Of a stretch of 64,000 nucleotides of DNA, positions 63,992 through 64,000 are shown piece by piece. Position 1 is the stretch's first letter; each line of letters begins with the position of its first letter. The position numbers and the translations under genes are program-made. The notes beneath the pieces are model-generated. The model did no database searches and was not told where the DNA came from. It saw nothing but the letters and a program-made list of their open reading frames with translations. The stretch lies in assembly GCA_001804865.1 (NCBI GenBank), contig MHBK01000055.1:25749-89748 (forward strand), written 5' to 3'. Source of the stretch: Lentisphaerae bacterium GWF2_57_35. Lineage in GTDB: Bacteria; Verrucomicrobiota; Kiritimatiellia; CAIQIC01; GWF2-57-35.

Positions 63992-64000
63992 GGGGGGGGG

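Overview
The window reads as one GC-rich, densely coded stretch of chromosome from a bacterium of the PVC superphylum (Planctomycetes, Verrucomicrobia, Chlamydiae), most plausibly the Verrucomicrobia/Lentisphaerae/Kiritimatiellota side. The best single argument is gene order. The run rpmE, prfA, prmC, ffh, rpsP, trmD, rplS, rnhB (44.9-51.6 kb) matches, from memory, the order in Chlamydia. A giant lamin-tail/CotH secreted protein, many small zinc-ribbon membrane proteins and a Ser/Thr kinase fit the same group. Species cannot be read from the sequence. No rRNA, tRNA or CRISPR array was seen.

Layout. 0-2.3 kb: an inverted-repeat-bounded unit holding a frameshifted secreted-protein gene, a zinc-ribbon membrane protein and a TRL-like lipoprotein. 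2.3-8.3 kb: miaB with a coupled membrane protein, a phosphatase-superfamily enzyme, a 7-bp-period inverted repeat array, dCMP deaminase coupled to an aldose-epimerase-like enzyme, and a zinc-ribbon/carbohydrate-binding-like fusion. 8.3-18.3 kb: a transglutaminase-like protein diverging from a C2H2 zinc-finger protein across an array of 31-bp palindromic repeats, then a 2153-residue lamin-tail/CotH protein. 18.4-24.9 kb: a DUF4143 ATPase, a nucleotide-sugar epimerase, a phosphodiesterase-like enzyme, a cation/proton antiporter and a PtsN-like EIIA.

25.0-32.0 kb is the complete F-type ATP synthase operon (atpB-E-F-H-A-G-D-C, with an atpI-like gene upstream). It is bracketed by two inverted copies of a 138-bp MITE-like element. 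One lies directly behind the atpC stop codon and the other supplies the stop codon of the atpI-like gene. 32-37 kb: a cytidylate-kinase-like protein, a zinc-ribbon/EIIA fusion, a pseudopilin-like protein and a Ser/Thr kinase. 37-44.7 kb: an ion transporter and a polyphosphate block (CHAD protein, Ppk1, Ppx/GppA) followed by a ROK sugar kinase and a periplasmic cyclophilin.

44.9-54 kb is the translation supercluster. A DnaJ-type zinc-finger protein sits before ffh, khpA sits between rpsP and trmD (no rimM), and a cytosine methyltransferase plus Vsr repair endonuclease split rnhB from yraN. 54-57 kb: a lytic transglycosylase, a gutted SLOG-family pseudogene beside more 31-bp palindromes, and asnS. 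57-60 kb: an overlapping response regulator/histidine kinase pair. 60-64 kb: a three-gene membrane cluster (zinc ribbon-TM-four OB folds; TctA-like permease; YdjM-like membrane hydrolase). I regard this cluster as the best candidate for an undescribed system.
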